64,000 nt of DNA from Pantoea anthophila (GTDB lineage Bacteria; Pseudomonadota; Gammaproteobacteria; Enterobacterales; Enterobacteriaceae), in assembly GCF_006494375.1 (NCBI RefSeq), contig NZ_VHIZ01000012.1, forward strand, positions 18,209 to 82,208, given 5' to 3'. Made by a program: the position numbers and the translations under genes. Of the stretch, positions 27,931-38,742 are shown piece by piece; the stretch's first letter is position 1; each line of letters begins with the position of its first letter. Under the pieces are notes generated by a model. It saw only the letters and a program-made list of their open reading frames with translations, was not told the origin of the DNA and did no database searches.

Positions 27931-29847
27931 GTGGCAGACGATTTTGCAGTGGATGGCGCGCTGGCGCTGGGTATCCCGGGTTTTAAGCCGCGGGAAGCAC
28001 AACGCGAGATGGCACAGGCGGTCTCTGAAGCCGTAAAAGAGCAGGGTGAACTGGTCGTCGAAGCCGGTACCGGTACCGGTAAAACTTACGCTTACCTGGC
28101 ACCCGCCTTACGGGCCAATAAAAAAGTGATTGTCTCGACCGGATCCAAAGCGCTGCAGGATCAGCTCTATGGGCGCGATCTGCCCACCATGGTCAGGGCG
28201 CTGAAGTTTAAAGGCAAAACCGCGCTGCTGAAAGGCCGCTCTAACTACCTCTGTCTGGAACGCATGGAACAGCAGTCGATGGCGGGTGGCGATCTCACCG
28301 CGCAGGCGCTCACCGATCTGGTGACGCTGCGCAGCTGGTCATCACAGACCGAAGATGGCGACATCAGCAGCTGCGCGGGCGTGACCGAAGACAGCCCGGT
28401 CTGGCCACTGGTCACCAGCACCAACGATAACTGCCTGGGCACCGACTGCCCGCGTTACAAAGAGTGCTTTGTGGTGAAGGCGCGAAAGCGCGCCATGGAC
28501 GCGGATGTGGTGGTGGTGAACCACCATCTTTTCCTCGCCGACCTGGTGGTTAAAGAGGGCGGTTTTGGGGAACTGATCCCTGAAGCGGATGTGATGATCT
28601 TTGACGAAGCCCATCAGCTGCCCGACATCGCCAGCCAGTACTTTGGCCAGCAGCTCTCCAGCCGTCAGTTGCTCGACCTCGCCAAAGATATCATCATCGC
28701 CTACCGCACCGAGGTGCGCGATGCCCAGCAGCTGCAGAAATCCGCTGACCGTCTGGCGCAGTGCGCGCAGGACTTTCGCCTGTCACTGGGCGATCCCGGC
28801 TATCGCGGGAATCTGCGTGAGCTGCTGAGCGACAACGCCATTCTGCGGATGTTTACGCTGCTGGATGATGCGCTCGAACTCTGTTACGACGTCATCAAGC
28901 TCTCTCTGGGACGTTCAGCCCTGCTGGATGCCGCTTTTGAGCGCGCCGCGCTCTATCGTACCCGGCTGAAACGGCTGCGGGCCATCAACGAGCCGGGCTA
29001 CAGCTACTGGTATGAATGTACCTCACGTCACTTTATCCTGGCGCTGACGCCGCTCTCCGTCGCGGAGCGTTTTCGTGAAGTGATGGATAACCGTAAAGCC
29101 GCGTGGATCTTTACCTCAGCCACCCTGGCAGTGGATGAGAAGATGGCGCACTTCTCGGAACGGCTGGGTGTCAATGCGGCAAAAAGCCTGATCCTCAACA
29201 GCCCGTTCGACTTTGCGAAGCAGGCGCTGCTCTGCGTGCCGCGCAATCTGCCTGAGCCTAACCGTCCGGGGGGCGCCCGCCAGCTGGCCACGATGATGAA
29301 GCCGCTGATTGACGCCAACAAAGGTCGCTGCTTCTTCCTCTGTACTTCACACCTGATGATGCGTGAGCTGGCGGCCGAATTTCGCGCCTCGATGACGCTG
29401 CCGGTGCTGGTGCAGGGTGAAACCAGCAAAGGCCAGTTGCTGCAGCAGTTTATTGAGAAGGGGAATGCGCTGCTGGTCGCGACCAGCAGTTTCTGGGAAG
29501 GGGTGGATGTGCGCGGGGATGCTCTGTCGCTGGTGATCATCGACAAGCTGCCTTTTACCTCACCGGAAGATCCGCTGCTGAAAGCCCGGATGGAAGATTG
29601 CCGGATTCGCGGCGGCGATCCCTTTGCGGATGTGCAGTTGCCGGATGCGGTGATCACCCTGAAGCAGGGGGTGGGACGGTTAATCCGTGACACCGACGAT
29701 CGCGGCGTGCTGGTGATTTGCGATCAACGGCTGGTGTCACGCCCTTACGGCGCGCTGTTCCTGAACAGTCTGCCGCCGACGCCGCGCACCCGCGACATCC
29801 GTCGCGCCATCGCCTTTATCCGCCAGCAACCCGAACCAGACGCATAA
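27931..29847 (+). CDS. yoaA: YoaA, XPD/DinG-like iron-sulfur DNA helicase
   Basis: The 638-residue protein is a superfamily 2 helicase of the XPD/DinG group. It contains Walker A GTGTGK (46-51), DEAH in MIFDEAHQL, an iron-sulfur cluster region with four cysteines (in NYLCLER, SSCAG, DNCLGTDCPRYKECF), and C-terminal motif VI (QGVGRLIRDTDDRGV). In E. coli YoaA binds the polymerase clamp-loader subunit HolC and helps repair stalled forks. The start is GTG 27931 after GTGAGGG, giving MADDFA as in E. coli MTDDFA. Confidence 0.95.
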   Translation: MADDFAVDGALALGIPGFKPREAQREMAQAVSEAVKEQGELVVEAGTGTGKTYAYLAPALRANKKVIVSTGSKALQDQLYGRDLPTMVRALKFKGKTALLKGRSNYLCLERMEQQSMAGGDLTAQALTDLVTLRSWSSQTEDGDISSCAGVTEDSPVWPLVTSTNDNCLGTDCPRYKECFVVKARKRAMDADVVVVNHHLFLADLVVKEGGFGELIPEADVMIFDEAHQLPDIASQYFGQQLSSRQLLDLAKDIIIAYRTEVRDAQQLQKSADRLAQCAQDFRLSLGDPGYRGNLRELLSDNAILRMFTLLDDALELCYDVIKLSLGRSALLDAAFERAALYRTRLKRLRAINEPGYSYWYECTSRHFILALTPLSVAERFREVMDNRKAAWIFTSATLAVDEKMAHFSERLGVNAAKSLILNSPFDFAKQALLCVPRNLPEPNRPGGARQLATMMKPLIDANKGRCFFLCTSHLMMRELAAEFRASMTLPVLVQGETSKGQLLQQFIEKGNALLVATSSFWEGVDVRGDALSLVIIDKLPFTSPEDPLLKARMEDCRIRGGDPFADVQLPDAVITLKQGVGRLIRDTDDRGVLVICDQRLVSRPYGALFLNSLPPTPRTRDIRRAIAFIRQQPEPDA

Positions 29848-29891
29848 TTCTGTGCTAAGATGCGCGCCGTTTTCTTTCTTCTGAGGTAGTC

Positions 29892-30590
29892 ATGTCAGCC
29901 CGAATTTTAGCGCTGGATACGGCGACAGAAGCCTGTTCAGCCGCGTTGCTGAATCAGCAACAGATCGATGCCCGATTCGAAATCGCCCCGCGCGATCATA
30001 CCCAGCGTATTTTGCCGCTGGTCGAAGAGCTCCTGCTCGCCGGTCAGCTGGAACTGACCGATCTGGACGCGCTGGCCTTTGGGCGCGGCCCCGGCAGCTT
30101 TACCGGCGTCCGTATCGGCATTGGTATTGCGCAGGGCCTGGCACTGGGCGCAGCCCTGCCGATGATTGCGGTCTCGACGCTGGCGACGATGGCAGAAGGG
30201 GCGTGGCGTCTGCACGGCGCCCGTCGCGTACTGACCGCCATTGATGCGCGAATGGGTGAAGTTTACTGGGCAGAGTATCAGCGGGATGAGCAGGGGCGCT
30301 GGCAGGGTGAAGCCAGCGAAAGCGTGCTGACGCCCGAGGCGGCGGTGGCCAGAATGCAGGCGCTTACCGGTGAGTGGATGACCGCCGGCACCGGCTGGGA
30401 AGCCTTCCCGGCATTGCAGCAGGGGCACGCACTGACGCTGACCGCCAGTGAGGTGACCCTGCCTGCCGCACAGGATATGCTGCCGCTGGCGACGCTGGCG
30501 CTGGCGGACGGGGATACCCTGCTGCCGGAAACGGCGGAGCCGACCTACCTGCGCAATGAAGTTGCCTGGAAAAAGTTACCTGGCCGCTAA
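29892..30590 (+). CDS. tsaB: TsaB, t6A tRNA modification complex subunit
   Basis: TsaB (YeaZ) is the scaffold that pairs with TsaD and TsaE to make threonylcarbamoyladenosine at position 37 of ANN-decoding tRNAs; it is essential in E. coli. The 232-residue protein has the ASKHA-fold start [12 protein letters not shown] and the [14 protein letters not shown] motif (about 59-72). The start follows GAGGTAGTC. It is encoded 44 bases after yoaA and before yeaY, as in E. coli. Confidence 0.97.
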   Translation: MSARILALDTATEACSAALLNQQQIDARFEIAPRDHTQRILPLVEELLLAGQLELTDLDALAFGRGPGSFTGVRIGIGIAQGLALGAALPMIAVSTLATMAEGAWRLHGARRVLTAIDARMGEVYWAEYQRDEQGRWQGEASESVLTPEAAVARMQALTGEWMTAGTGWEAFPALQQGHALTLTASEVTLPAAQDMLPLATLALADGDTLLPETAEPTYLRNEVAWKKLPGR

Positions 30591-30650
30591 GTCGCACGCA
30601 ACTTATTGTTATGCGTCCAGTCTAAGACTTTACCTAACGGGAGAGCGTCT

Positions 30651-31247
30651 ATGTCGTCAATGTGTGGTAAAGGGCTTTCAGGTCTGCTGCTGACCTGTGT
30701 GCTGGTGTTAACGGGTTGTGTCTCTATTCCTGACACGCTGCAGGGCAGTTCCCCTCAGCCTCAGCAGGATCTGCTGCGGGTGATGAATGACCCTGCTATC
30801 TATGTCGGCCAGGAGTCGCGCTTTGGCGGTAAGGTGGTGAACGTCACCAACCTGAACGGCAAAACCCGTCTGGAGATTGCGGCACAGCCGCTGGATGAGA
30901 GCGCCAGACCTCGTCTGGGCGCGGCGTCAGTCGGCCGGATCTATGCTGACATCCACGGTTTTGTTGATCCGGTGGATGTCAGAAATCAGTACGTCACGGT
31001 GCTGGGCACGCTGAAAGGCACGGAGCAGGGCAAAATTGGCGAGGCAGATTACAAATTTGCCGTCATCGATGTGCGCGGTTATCAGCGCTGGCGTCTCGCC
31101 CAGCAGGTAACCGCACCGCCACAGCCCATGGATCCCTGGATCTGGTACGGTCCGACCCGCCATCGCGGGGGATACTGGGGACCCAATCCCTACTGGGGCA
31201 TGGTTAACAGTGGCCCGACCGAGGTGCAGACCATACTGACCGAGTAA
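30651..31247 (+). CDS. yeaY: YeaY, Slp-family outer-membrane lipoprotein
   Basis: The 198-residue precursor has a lipoprotein signal with lipobox LTGC (lipidated C23, followed by VSIP). The Slp-domain segments [21 protein letters not shown] and [15 protein letters not shown] are present. Slp-type lipoproteins sit in the outer membrane and are induced by stress or stationary phase, but the role is unknown. ATG 30651, eight bases after GGGAGAG, is preferred over an upstream in-frame start. The C-terminus is rich in Trp, Gly and Tyr, as in E. coli YeaY. Confidence 0.9.
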   Translation: MSSMCGKGLSGLLLTCVLVLTGCVSIPDTLQGSSPQPQQDLLRVMNDPAIYVGQESRFGGKVVNVTNLNGKTRLEIAAQPLDESARPRLGAASVGRIYADIHGFVDPVDVRNQYVTVLGTLKGTEQGKIGEADYKFAVIDVRGYQRWRLAQQVTAPPQPMDPWIWYGPTRHRGGYWGPNPYWGMVNSGPTEVQTILTE

Positions 31248-31265
31248 CATTAAGACCTGCTATTC

Positions 31266-31300
31266 AGCCCGGTCGCGGTGCTCGCTGCCGGGCTTTTTAT
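31266..31300 (+). terminator. Terminator after yeaY
   Basis: AGCCCGG and CCGGGCT form a 7-bp stem around a 15-base loop, then TTTTTATTT. Confidence 0.85.
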
Positions 31301-31365
31301 TTGTCTGTTTTCACAGCACGAAATTTAGTGATGGACTTCGCAACCTCAACATGCCGAAACAGGCA

Positions 31366-31382
31366 AACTGGTACAATCAGTT
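31366..31382 (+). promoter_or_regulatory. FadR operator upstream of fadD
   Basis: AACTGGTACAATCAGTT is an imperfect palindrome that matches the FadR consensus (CTGGT with a complementary CAG arm). FadR represses fadD until long-chain acyl-CoA releases it. fadR itself is at 39 kb in this window. Confidence 0.75.
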
Positions 31383-31452
31383 AAAATATTGTTAACAAAC
31401 CAGATTGGCTGAGGCGGCGATGGAAATACAACATAATTATCGGGGTGGATCC

Positions 31453-33129
31453 TTGAATAAGGTTTGGCTGAAACGCTACCCGGCAGATGTGCCTGCCGAA
31501 ATAAGTGCAGATCGTTATACCTCTCTGGTGGATCTGTTTGAGCAGGCCGCAAAACGCTACGCTGATCAACCCGCGTTCCTGAACATGGGTCAGAAAATGA
31601 GTTATCGCCAGCTGGAGGAGAAGAGCCGCGCCTTTGCCGCCTATCTCCAGCATGAACTGGGCCTGAAAGCGGGTGACCGGGTGGCGTTAATGATGCCTAA
31701 CCTGCTCCAGTATCCGGTGGCCCTGTTTGGCGTGCTGCGCGCGGGAATGGTGGTGGTCAATGTCAATCCGCTCTACACGCCGCGAGAGCTGAAGCATCAG
31801 CTTAACGACAGCGGCGCCAGCGCCATTGTCATCGTCTCCAACTTCGCGCATACGCTGGAAAAGGTGGTGGCAAAAACCGCGGTCCGTCATGTCATCCTGA
31901 CCCGGATGGGTGACCAGCTCGCCCCCATTAAAGCGACGCTGGTGAATTTCGTCGTCAAGTATGTCAAAAAGCTGGTGCCGAAATACCATCTGCCGGGCGC
32001 TATCTCATTCCGTCAGGTTCTGGACGTGGGGGCGACGCTGAATTATCGCCGTCCGACCGTGTCGAATGACGATCTCGCCTTCCTGCAATATACCGGCGGC
32101 ACCACCGGGGTGGCTAAAGGGGCGATGCTGACGCATCGCAACATGCAGGCGAATCTTGAGCAGACGAAAGCGACCTACGGCAAACTGCTGCGTGACGGCA
32201 AAGAGTGCGTCGTCACCGCGCTGCCGCTCTATCACATCTTTGCATTAACGGTGAACGGGCTGCTTTTCCTTGAGCTGGGCGGCCAGAACCTGCTGATCAC
32301 CAATCCGCGCGATATTCCTGGCTTCGTTAAAGAGCTGAGCAGGTTTCCGTTTACCGCCATCACCGGGGTCAACACGCTGTTTAATGCATTGCTGAACGAT
32401 GAGCAGTTTACGAAACTCGATTTCTCCACGCTGCGGCTTTCCGCGGGCGGCGGGATGGCGGTGCAAAAAGTCGTGGCTGAACGCTGGGAAAAGCTGACCG
32501 GGCACTATCTGCTGGAGGGCTACGGCCTGACGGAGTGTTCGCCGCTGGTTTCGGTCAATCCCTACGACATTAGCTGTCATACCGGCAGCATCGGCCTGCC
32601 GGTGCCCTCGACCGATGTCCTGATCCTGGATGAAGCGGGAAATGAAGTGGCACCGGGCGAGCCGGGCGAGCTCTGCATCAGCGGCCCGCAGGTGATGCTG
32701 GGTTACTGGCAGCATCCGGAAGCGACGGCGGAAGTCCTGAAAAATGGCTGGCTCCACAGCGGTGATATTGTTACCGTTGATCAGGAAGGCTTTATTCGCA
32801 TCGTCGACCGTAAAAAAGATATGATTCTGGTGTCAGGCTTTAATGTCTATCCGAATGAAATCGAAGATGTGCTGATGCAGCACCCGAAAGTGCGTGAAGC
32901 CGCGGCCATCGGGGTTCCCAGCGATCTCTCCGGTGAGGCGGTCAAAGTCTGCATCGTGAAAAAAGAGGCGTCGCTGACGAAGGAGGAGGTGCTCGATCAC
33001 TGTCGCCGTCAGCTGACCGGCTACAAGGTGCCCAAAATCATTGAGTTTCGTGATGAGCTCCCCAAGACCAACGTTGGCAAGATCCTGCGGCGTGAGCTGC
33101 GCGATGAGGTGAAATCCGGCACCCGCTGA
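31453..33129 (+). CDS. fadD: FadD, long-chain acyl-CoA synthetase
   Basis: FadD activates imported long-chain fatty acids to acyl-CoA with ATP at the inner face of the membrane. The 558-residue protein has the ATP/AMP motif [13 protein letters not shown], the GYGLTE motif, and the fatty-acyl signature around [10 protein letters not shown] and [20 protein letters not shown] at 31453 is chosen because it gives (M)[13 protein letters not shown], colinear with E. coli FadD, which also uses TTG, with GGGTGGA just upstream. An ATG at 31420 with GAGGCGG before it would add 11 residues and remains possible. Confidence 0.95.
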   Translation: MNKVWLKRYPADVPAEISADRYTSLVDLFEQAAKRYADQPAFLNMGQKMSYRQLEEKSRAFAAYLQHELGLKAGDRVALMMPNLLQYPVALFGVLRAGMVVVNVNPLYTPRELKHQLNDSGASAIVIVSNFAHTLEKVVAKTAVRHVILTRMGDQLAPIKATLVNFVVKYVKKLVPKYHLPGAISFRQVLDVGATLNYRRPTVSNDDLAFLQYTGGTTGVAKGAMLTHRNMQANLEQTKATYGKLLRDGKECVVTALPLYHIFALTVNGLLFLELGGQNLLITNPRDIPGFVKELSRFPFTAITGVNTLFNALLNDEQFTKLDFSTLRLSAGGGMAVQKVVAERWEKLTGHYLLEGYGLTECSPLVSVNPYDISCHTGSIGLPVPSTDVLILDEAGNEVAPGEPGELCISGPQVMLGYWQHPEATAEVLKNGWLHSGDIVTVDQEGFIRIVDRKKDMILVSGFNVYPNEIEDVLMQHPKVREAAAIGVPSDLSGEAVKVCIVKKEASLTKEEVLDHCRRQLTGYKVPKIIEFRDELPKTNVGKILRRELRDEVKSGTR

Positions 33130-33151
33130 ATCCGGATAAGAATTGAGGTTG

Positions 33152-33178
33152 AACGCCGGCATGTCCGGCGTTTTTATT
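33152..33178 (+). terminator. Terminator after fadD
   Basis: AACGCCGG and CCGGCGTT form an 8-bp stem with a CATGT loop, followed by TTTATTG. rnd starts 50 bases later. Confidence 0.85.
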
Positions 33179-33227
33179 GTTTTTAACATGGAGCGCCGCG
33201 CGGAGTCTGCTGCGGTGGAAATCAGAC

Positions 33228-34349
33228 GTGAACTATTCCCTTATCGACCAGGATGATCAACTGGCAGACGTGTGCCAGAAAGCGCGCCAGCACGCGGCGG
33301 TGGCACTGGATACCGAGTTTGTGCGTACCCGCACTTATTACCCTCAGCTTGGCCTGATCCAGCTGTATGACGACGAACAACTGGTGCTGATAGACCCGCT
33401 CAACATCCGCGACTGGTCACCCTTTGTGGCGCTGCTGACCGACACCGCCGTGACCAAATTCCTGCATGCGGGCGGCGAAGATCTGGAGGTGTTCCTGCAC
33501 CGTTTTGGCGTGCTGCCGACACCGATGATCGACACCCAGATTCTGGCGGCCTTCTCCGGCCAGCCACTCTCCTGGGGCTTCGCCGCGATGGTGGCGCACT
33601 TCACCCAGGTTGAACTCGATAAAAGCGAATCACGCACCGACTGGTTAGCCCGTCCCCTGACGGAACGCCAGTGTGTCTATGCGGCAGCCGACGTTCACTA
33701 CCTGCTGCCGATTGCCCGTCAGCTGATGGTCAATACGGAAGAGGCGGGCAACATGGCCGCCGCACTCAGCGAGTGCGATAACCTCTGTCAGCGCCGTCTG
33801 GACAGTCTGGCCCCGGAAGAGGCCTGGCGCGATATCACCAACGCCTGGCAACTGCGTCCGCGTCAGCTGGCGGCGCTGCAGCGCCTGGCGGCCTGGCGTC
33901 TGACGCTGGCGCGTGAAAAGGATATGGCGGTTAACTTTGTGGTGCGCGAAGAAAACCTGTGGAAGGTGGCGCGCTTTATGCCGGGCTCGCTGGGTGAACT
34001 CGATCATCTGGGGCTGTCAGGACACGAAATTCGTTTTCACGGCAAAACGCTGGTCGCGCTGGTGGCGGAAGCGGCGGCACTGGAGGAGAGTGAATTACCG
34101 GCTCCGCTGGGAAATCTGATCGACCATCCGAATTACAAATCGGTCTTCAAAGCGATGAAGGCGCTGGTGCAGCAGGTCAGTGAGCAGAGTGGCTTCAGTC
34201 AGGAGTTGCTGGCGTCACGCCGTCAGATTAATCAGGTGCTGAGTCAGCACTGGGGCATTAAGCCGCAGGGGCGTCCACCGGAGTTACTGACCGGATGGCG
34301 GGGCGAACTGCTGAAACCCGGCATTGATGAGATCCTGGCGGGTTGCTGA
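33228..34349 (+). CDS. rnd: RNase D, 3'-5' exoribonuclease
   Basis: RNase D trims tRNA and other small stable RNA 3' ends. The DEDD exonuclease motifs are present: Exo I in ALDTEFVRTRTYY, Exo II in HAGGEDLEVF and Exo III in YAAADVHYLLPI. A HRDC domain follows (about 210-290). GTG at 33228, after GGTGGAAA, gives 373 residues (375 in E. coli) and starts (M)NYSLI, matching E. coli MNYQMI. A longer reading upstream crosses the fadD terminator and is rejected. Confidence 0.95.
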   Translation: MNYSLIDQDDQLADVCQKARQHAAVALDTEFVRTRTYYPQLGLIQLYDDEQLVLIDPLNIRDWSPFVALLTDTAVTKFLHAGGEDLEVFLHRFGVLPTPMIDTQILAAFSGQPLSWGFAAMVAHFTQVELDKSESRTDWLARPLTERQCVYAAADVHYLLPIARQLMVNTEEAGNMAAALSECDNLCQRRLDSLAPEEAWRDITNAWQLRPRQLAALQRLAAWRLTLAREKDMAVNFVVREENLWKVARFMPGSLGELDHLGLSGHEIRFHGKTLVALVAEAAALEESELPAPLGNLIDHPNYKSVFKAMKALVQQVSEQSGFSQELLASRRQINQVLSQHWGIKPQGRPPELLTGWRGELLKPGIDEILAGC

Positions 34350-34356
34350 CCGGATA

Positions 34357-34386
34357 AATTTCCCCTGCCACTGCGCAGGGGAAATT
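34357..34386. terminator. Hairpin between rnd and minE
   Basis: A perfect 12-bp stem (AATTTCCCCTGC / GCAGGGGAAATT) with a 6-base loop, between convergent rnd and minEDC. It lacks a long T-run, but the AT-rich stem ends may serve both strands. Confidence 0.65.
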
Positions 34387-34402
34387 CAGGCGGCGGTCAG
34401 AA

Positions 34403-34672
34403 TCATTTAGTCGCGTCTTCCGTCTCCGGAAGCGTCACGTTCAGCTCCAGAATCGAGATATCATCACCTTTCTGATCGAGCTGTACCGTGACCATCTCTG
34501 GATCGATCTTCACATATTTGCAAATCACTTCCAGAATGTCACGCTTAAGTTGCGGAAGATAGTGGGGCTCACTGTCGCCCCTTCTCCGTTCTGCCACGAT
34601 AATCTGCAGCCTTTCCTTGGCTATGTTGGCAGTGTTCTTCTTCCGGGATAAAAAGAAATCAAGTAATGCCAT
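34403..34672 (-). CDS. minE: MinE, division-site topological specificity factor
   Basis: MinE stimulates the MinD ATPase and drives pole-to-pole oscillation of MinCD, so that FtsZ assembles at midcell. The 89-residue product has the N-terminal membrane-targeting sequence ([12 protein letters not shown]), the MinD-binding helix (about 13-28) and the C-terminal dimerisation domain (about 32-88). It is last in the minC-minD-minE operon, four bases after minD. Confidence 0.98.
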   Translation of the reverse strand: MALLDFFLSRKKNTANIAKERLQIIVAERRRGDSEPHYLPQLKRDILEVICKYVKIDPEMVTVQLDQKGDDISILELNVTLPETEDATK

Positions 34673-34676
34673 GGTT

Positions 34677-35489
34677 TTATCCCCCGAACAGTCGTTTCAG
34701 GAAACCCTTCTTCTCTTCTTCAATAAAGCGGAAGGGGCGTACTTCACCGAGCAACCGTTCAACGGTATCGGCATAGGCTTTGCCAGCATCAGATTCACCG
34801 TCCAGGATCACCGGTTCGCCCTGGTTGGAGGCACGTAATACCGACTGATCTTCCGGGATGACGCCGACCAGAGGAATGCGCAGGATTTCCAGCACATCTT
34901 CCATGCTCAGCATATCGCCACGGCTGACGCGACCCGGGTTGTAGCGGGTCAGCAGCAGGTGCTCTTTTACCGGCTCCTGACTGTTTTCTGCGCGACGGGA
35001 TTTAGAGGAGATGATGCCGAGAATACGGTCGGAGTCACGGACTGAAGAGACTTCCGGGTTGGTGGTGATGATGGCTTCATCGGCAAAGTAGAGCGCCATC
35101 AGGGCGCCGGTTTCAATCCCTGCCGGTGAATCGCAGACGATGAAATCGAACTCCATCGCGGCCAGATCGTTCAGGACTTTTTCAACGCCTTCACGGGTCA
35201 GCGCATCTTTGTCGCGGGTCTGTGACGCAGGCAGAATGTAGAGCTGCTCGGTGCGTTTGTCGCGGATCAGCGCCTGGTTCAGGGTGGCATCGCCCTGGAT
35301 GACGTTGACGAAATCGTAGACCACACGGCGCTCACAGCCCATGATCAAATCCAGATTACGCAGACCGATATCGAAGTCGATCACGACCGTTTTCTTGCCT
35401 TTCTGCGCTAAACCGGTGGCGATGGCCGCGCTTGACGTGGTCTTACCAACGCCCCCTTTACCGGATGTAACTACAATAATGCGTGCCAT
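34677..35489 (-). CDS. minD: MinD, septum-site-determining ATPase
   Basis: MinD binds the membrane in its ATP form and recruits MinC. The product is 270 residues from ATG 35489, the same length as in E. coli. It has the deviant Walker A motif GKGGVGKTT (10-18; signature lysine K11 and K16) and a C-terminal amphipathic membrane-targeting helix ([12 protein letters not shown]). An in-frame start 21 bases upstream is discarded because [13 protein letters not shown] is the conserved N-terminus. Confidence 0.98.
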   Translation of the reverse strand: MARIIVVTSGKGGVGKTTSSAAIATGLAQKGKKTVVIDFDIGLRNLDLIMGCERRVVYDFVNVIQGDATLNQALIRDKRTEQLYILPASQTRDKDALTREGVEKVLNDLAAMEFDFIVCDSPAGIETGALMALYFADEAIITTNPEVSSVRDSDRILGIISSKSRRAENSQEPVKEHLLLTRYNPGRVSRGDMLSMEDVLEILRIPLVGVIPEDQSVLRASNQGEPVILDGESDAGKAYADTVERLLGEVRPFRFIEEEKKGFLKRLFGG

Positions 35490-35522
35490 AAATGTTGATT
35501 TCCTTAACAAAAGAAAAGGGGC

Positions 35523-36236
35523 CTAATTAAGTGTCTGGATAGTCAGCGCGCCATCCTGCAGGCACAGGCGCGCAGCTTTACCAAAAAATTCTTGCGGGAT
35601 CTGATCCATGATCCAGTACTCCCCGGCAATCGAAACCAGCTCAGCGGCCAGGTTAGTACAGAATATCTGGCAGTTGCGGTCACCGCTGGCACCCGCCAGG
35701 GCGCGACCGCGCATCATGCCGTAAATGTGAATATTGCCATCAGCAACCAGTTCGGCACCGGCGCTGACGCTGCTGGTGATGATCAAATCGGCATCACGTG
35801 CATAAATCTGCTGGCCTGAGCGCACCGGGGTGTTCACGATGCGGGTTTTCGCGGCCACCGCTTCCGCTGCCACCGGCTGCGGTTCAGGCACAGCGGCAGG
35901 GGCAGGGGCTTGCACCTGCGGCCTGGCCTCTTTACCCTCTGCCAGTACCGGCAAACCGGCACGGGCGATCATGCGTTTCAGCGCCTCATCCTTGCAGCCG
36001 CTTACGCCAACAATGCGTAAGCCGGTGGCAAGAATCGCCTGCTGCAACTGCTTCCAGTTAACATCGGCACTCAGGGTGGCAACGTTAAGCACCACCGGGG
36101 CGTTTTTCAGGAAGTCCGGAGCCTGGTCAATCTTGTCCTGAAGTGCCTTGCGAATCACCGCCGGGTCATGGTGATGCAAATGGACGACAGACAGGGTGAA
36201 ACTGCTACCTTTGAATTCGATTGGCGTTTGCGACAT
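35523..36236 (-). CDS. minC: MinC, FtsZ-polymerisation inhibitor
   Basis: MinC blocks FtsZ ring formation away from midcell. The N-terminal domain (about 1-105, [14 protein letters not shown]) inhibits FtsZ polymers. A variable Ala/Pro-rich linker (about 108-130) leads to the C-terminal beta-helix domain (about 135-237, [16 protein letters not shown] and [16 protein letters not shown]) that binds MinD. The length is 237 against 231 in E. coli; the extra residues are in the linker. It is first in minCDE and divergent from ycgL. Confidence 0.97.
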   Translation of the reverse strand: MSQTPIEFKGSSFTLSVVHLHHHDPAVIRKALQDKIDQAPDFLKNAPVVLNVATLSADVNWKQLQQAILATGLRIVGVSGCKDEALKRMIARAGLPVLAEGKEARPQVQAPAPAAVPEPQPVAAEAVAAKTRIVNTPVRSGQQIYARDADLIITSSVSAGAELVADGNIHIYGMMRGRALAGASGDRNCQIFCTNLAAELVSIAGEYWIMDQIPQEFFGKAARLCLQDGALTIQTLN

Positions 36237-36391
36237 CTGTCCCGACTCAGTCCTGTTTTCACTACCGTCAGCCAGGCGATGATAAAATCGTCACTGAAGC
36301 GCTAACGGTGAATATTCGAAGTTCTGCAAGCATGTTATAGTTACAGCTATATTCAGACAAGCCTCAACCCCGGTTAATTCGAGTAAAAAAT

Positions 36392-36667
36392 ATGTTTTGT
36401 GTGATCTACAGAAGCCCGTTACGTGACCAGACTTATCTCTATGTTGAAAAAAAGGACGATTTCTCCCGCGTGCCGGAGGAATTGCTGAAAGGGTTTGGCA
36501 AGCCGCAGCTGGCGATGGTGCTAAAGCTGGCGGGGCGCGACAGGCTGGCAAATGCGGATATCAATAAAGTTAAGCAGGGATTGAGCGAGCAGGGCTATTA
36601 TTTGCAGATTCCACCGCCGATCGAAAGTCTGCTGAAAATTCATTTAGAGGCCGATAAAAAAGTTTAA
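36392..36667 (+). CDS. ycgL: YcgL, DUF709 family protein
   Basis: The 91-residue product matches E. coli YcgL ([29 protein letters not shown] as the conserved start, then GRDRLA and IPPP near the end). It has a compact alpha/beta fold and unknown function, and is conserved next to minC. It starts at ATG 36392. Confidence 0.92.
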   Translation: MFCVIYRSPLRDQTYLYVEKKDDFSRVPEELLKGFGKPQLAMVLKLAGRDRLANADINKVKQGLSEQGYYLQIPPPIESLLKIHLEADKKV

Positions 36668-36983
36668 CTCGGATTCTTCTGTAAATATAAATCCTGCCGT
36701 CGCGATTTTGTCAGGATAATATTGCTCTGAGGCTGCGCAGAATTAACGGCGCAGCTTATCTGTTTTCACTCTCATTAAATTTCCTGCCCGGCTTTTTGCC
36801 CTTATTTGTACGATTATTCAGCACTTCGGCGGCGCTGTTTACGCTTTTTGACAAATTCCGCACCCCGGACCGTTAAAAGGATCTTATTATCTCGCCATGA
36901 GGCTGGCAGATTGACCAGCGCAAAAGCAAACATCAACCCGCCAGCAGTGCTGGCATCACACCTAACCTGAACAGGGGATGAGC
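36668..36983. other. Spacer between ycgL and ycgM
   Basis: No gene is supported. A 7-bp hairpin (GCTGCGC / GCGCAGC, 36732-36755) followed by TTATCTGTTTT may be a weak terminator for ycgL. The remainder presumably holds the ycgM promoter. Confidence 0.35.
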
Positions 36984-37643
36984 ATGTATCAGCATCGTAA
37001 CTGGCAAGGCGCTCTGTTAGATTTTCCGGTCAGCAAAGTGGTTTGCGTCGGCAGTAACTACGCAAAACACATCAAAGAGATGGGGAGCGCCACCCCAACA
37101 GAACCGGTGATCTTCATCAAGCCGGAAACGGCGCTCTGTGATCTGCGTCAGCCGCTCTCTATCCCGGATGCGTTTGGCGAAGTGCATCATGAAGTTGAAC
37201 TGGCCGTGCTGATTGGCGCAACCCTGAAACAAGCAACCGAAGAGCATGTGGCGAAGGCCATTGCAGGCTATGGTGTGGCGCTGGATCTGACGCTGCGTGA
37301 CCTGCAGGCCGGGCTGAAAAAAGCGGGCCAGCCGTGGGAAAAATCGAAAGGCTTCGACAATGCCTGCCCCATCTCCGGTTTTATCCCGGTCGCGGAGTTC
37401 AGCGACGATCCGCAGAATGTGGAGCTTAAGCTGCTGGTGAATGGTGAAGTGCGTCAGCAGGGCAGCACGGCAGATATGATTCATAAAATTCTGCCGCTGA
37501 TTGCCCACATGAGTCGCTACTTCACGCTGCGCGCCGGCGATGTGATTCTGACCGGTACGCCGGAAGGGGTGGGTCCGATGCGCGCCGGCGACCAGATCGA
37601 AGTCTCTCTGGCGGGGCATGGGATCAGCACGCGCGTGCTCTAA
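36984..37643 (+). CDS. ycgM: YcgM, fumarylacetoacetate-hydrolase-family protein
   Basis: The 219-residue protein is colinear with E. coli YcgM and belongs to the FAH superfamily, which includes oxaloacetate tautomerase/decarboxylase and acylpyruvate hydrolases. Metal-binding acidic residues are visible in [11 protein letters not shown] and [13 protein letters not shown], and the C-terminal [15 protein letters not shown] segment is present. ATG 36984 is preferred, with AGGGG eight bases upstream; an ATG six bases earlier abuts that site. The substrate in vivo is uncertain. Confidence 0.92.
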   Translation: MYQHRNWQGALLDFPVSKVVCVGSNYAKHIKEMGSATPTEPVIFIKPETALCDLRQPLSIPDAFGEVHHEVELAVLIGATLKQATEEHVAKAIAGYGVALDLTLRDLQAGLKKAGQPWEKSKGFDNACPISGFIPVAEFSDDPQNVELKLLVNGEVRQQGSTADMIHKILPLIAHMSRYFTLRAGDVILTGTPEGVGPMRAGDQIEVSLAGHGISTRVL

Positions 37644-37707
37644 AGACTTGCATCACCACCGCATAGGCTTTATAAGGTGCGGTTTAGGCACACTGCGGAC
37701 AATCATC

Positions 37708-38154
37708 ATGACTGACACCCCTTTCTGGCAACATAAACGCCTGGCACAAATGAGCGATGAGGAATGGGAATCCTTATGTGATGGATGCGGCCAGTGCTGC
37801 CTGAACAAGTTGCAGGACGCCGACACGGATGAGATCTATTTCACTAACGTCGCCTGCAACCAGCTCAATATCAAAACCTGCCAGTGCCGCAACTATGAGC
37901 GCCGCTTTGAGTTAGAAGAGGATTGCATCAAGCTGACCCGTGAAAACCTGACCACCTTCAACTGGCTGCCGCGTACCTGCGCCTACCGGTTGCTGGGCGA
38001 GGGCAAGGGCTTACCGGCCTGGCATCCGCTGCGCGCCGGTTCGAAAGCGCAGATGCACGCACAGCGTATTTCGGTGCGCTACATTGCGGTTCGCGAGAGT
38101 GAAGTGCGGGACTGGGAAGATCACATCATCGATCGGCCCGATCGCAACGGCTGA
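37708..38154 (+). CDS. ycgN: YcgN, UPF0260 cysteine-cluster protein
   Basis: The 148-residue protein contains the CDGCGQCC motif near residue 28 and further cysteines in [17 protein letters not shown] and DCIKL, suggesting a zinc or iron-sulfur site; the family is annotated as putative zinc- or iron-chelating. It matches E. coli YcgN (153 residues) closely. Function is unknown. The start at ATG 37708 aligns with E. coli; the ribosome-binding site is weak. It follows ycgM by 64 bases. Confidence 0.92.
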   Translation: MTDTPFWQHKRLAQMSDEEWESLCDGCGQCCLNKLQDADTDEIYFTNVACNQLNIKTCQCRNYERRFELEEDCIKLTRENLTTFNWLPRTCAYRLLGEGKGLPAWHPLRAGSKAQMHAQRISVRYIAVRESEVRDWEDHIIDRPDRNG

Positions 38155-38177
38155 GTGCCGCTGTCCGGGACAGGATG

Positions 38178-38209
38178 AAAAAAAGGCTGCCACGGGCAGC
38201 CTTTTTTCT
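38178..38209. terminator. Bidirectional terminator between ycgN and dsbB
   Basis: AAAGGCTGCC and GGCAGCCTTT form a 10-bp stem with an ACG loop, A-rich on the left and T-rich on the right. Confidence 0.9.
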
Positions 38210-38211
38210 GT

Positions 38212-38742
38212 TCAGCGACCAAACAGGTCGCGCCGTTTTGCTTTAAAAGGCTGGGCAATCAGCACCAGCACCGCCACCAGCAGATAAGCGGCAAATACCC
38301 CAATCATCCATTGCGGCATACTGAGCGTCAGAAAGGTCCAGCTGCGCTCGGCGCAGTCACCGCTGGCGAGAAACACCGACGGCAGCCACTTATCCAGCGG
38401 CAGACCGCTGGGGAAGCGGGCGGCAAAATCACAGGTGGTAAAGGGGTTAGGGTGCAGCTGAATCATGGTGTGTTCCCAGGAGAGACGCAGACCTTCCCAG
38501 GCACTGTAGATCCATAACGCCAGCGCCGCCAGACGCAACGGCGATTTTGGCGCAATCGCGCCGACCAGACCCGCGCCCATCACACCAAACAGCGCGTTGC
38601 GCTCGTAGATACACATGACGCAGGGCTTCAGGCCCATCACATGCTGAAACCATAATGCCGTGAGCTCCAGCGCCAGTGCAGTCAGTGCCAGTAATAACCA
38701 GGCTCCGCGGCCCCGGGAACAGTGATTCAGATATCGCAACAT
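38212..38742 (-). CDS. dsbB: DsbB, disulfide-bond-generating quinone reductase
   Basis: DsbB re-oxidises periplasmic DsbA and passes the electrons to ubiquinone or menaquinone. The product is 176 residues, equal to E. coli, with four transmembrane helices. Both redox pairs are intact: C41-x-x-C44 in PCVMC near the first helix pair, and C104 and C130 in the second periplasmic loop. nhaB, which sits between dsbB and fadR in E. coli, is absent here. Confidence 0.97.
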   Translation of the reverse strand: MLRYLNHCSRGRGAWLLLALTALALELTALWFQHVMGLKPCVMCIYERNALFGVMGAGLVGAIAPKSPLRLAALALWIYSAWEGLRLSWEHTMIQLHPNPFTTCDFAARFPSGLPLDKWLPSVFLASGDCAERSWTFLTLSMPQWMIGVFAAYLLVAVLVLIAQPFKAKRRDLFGR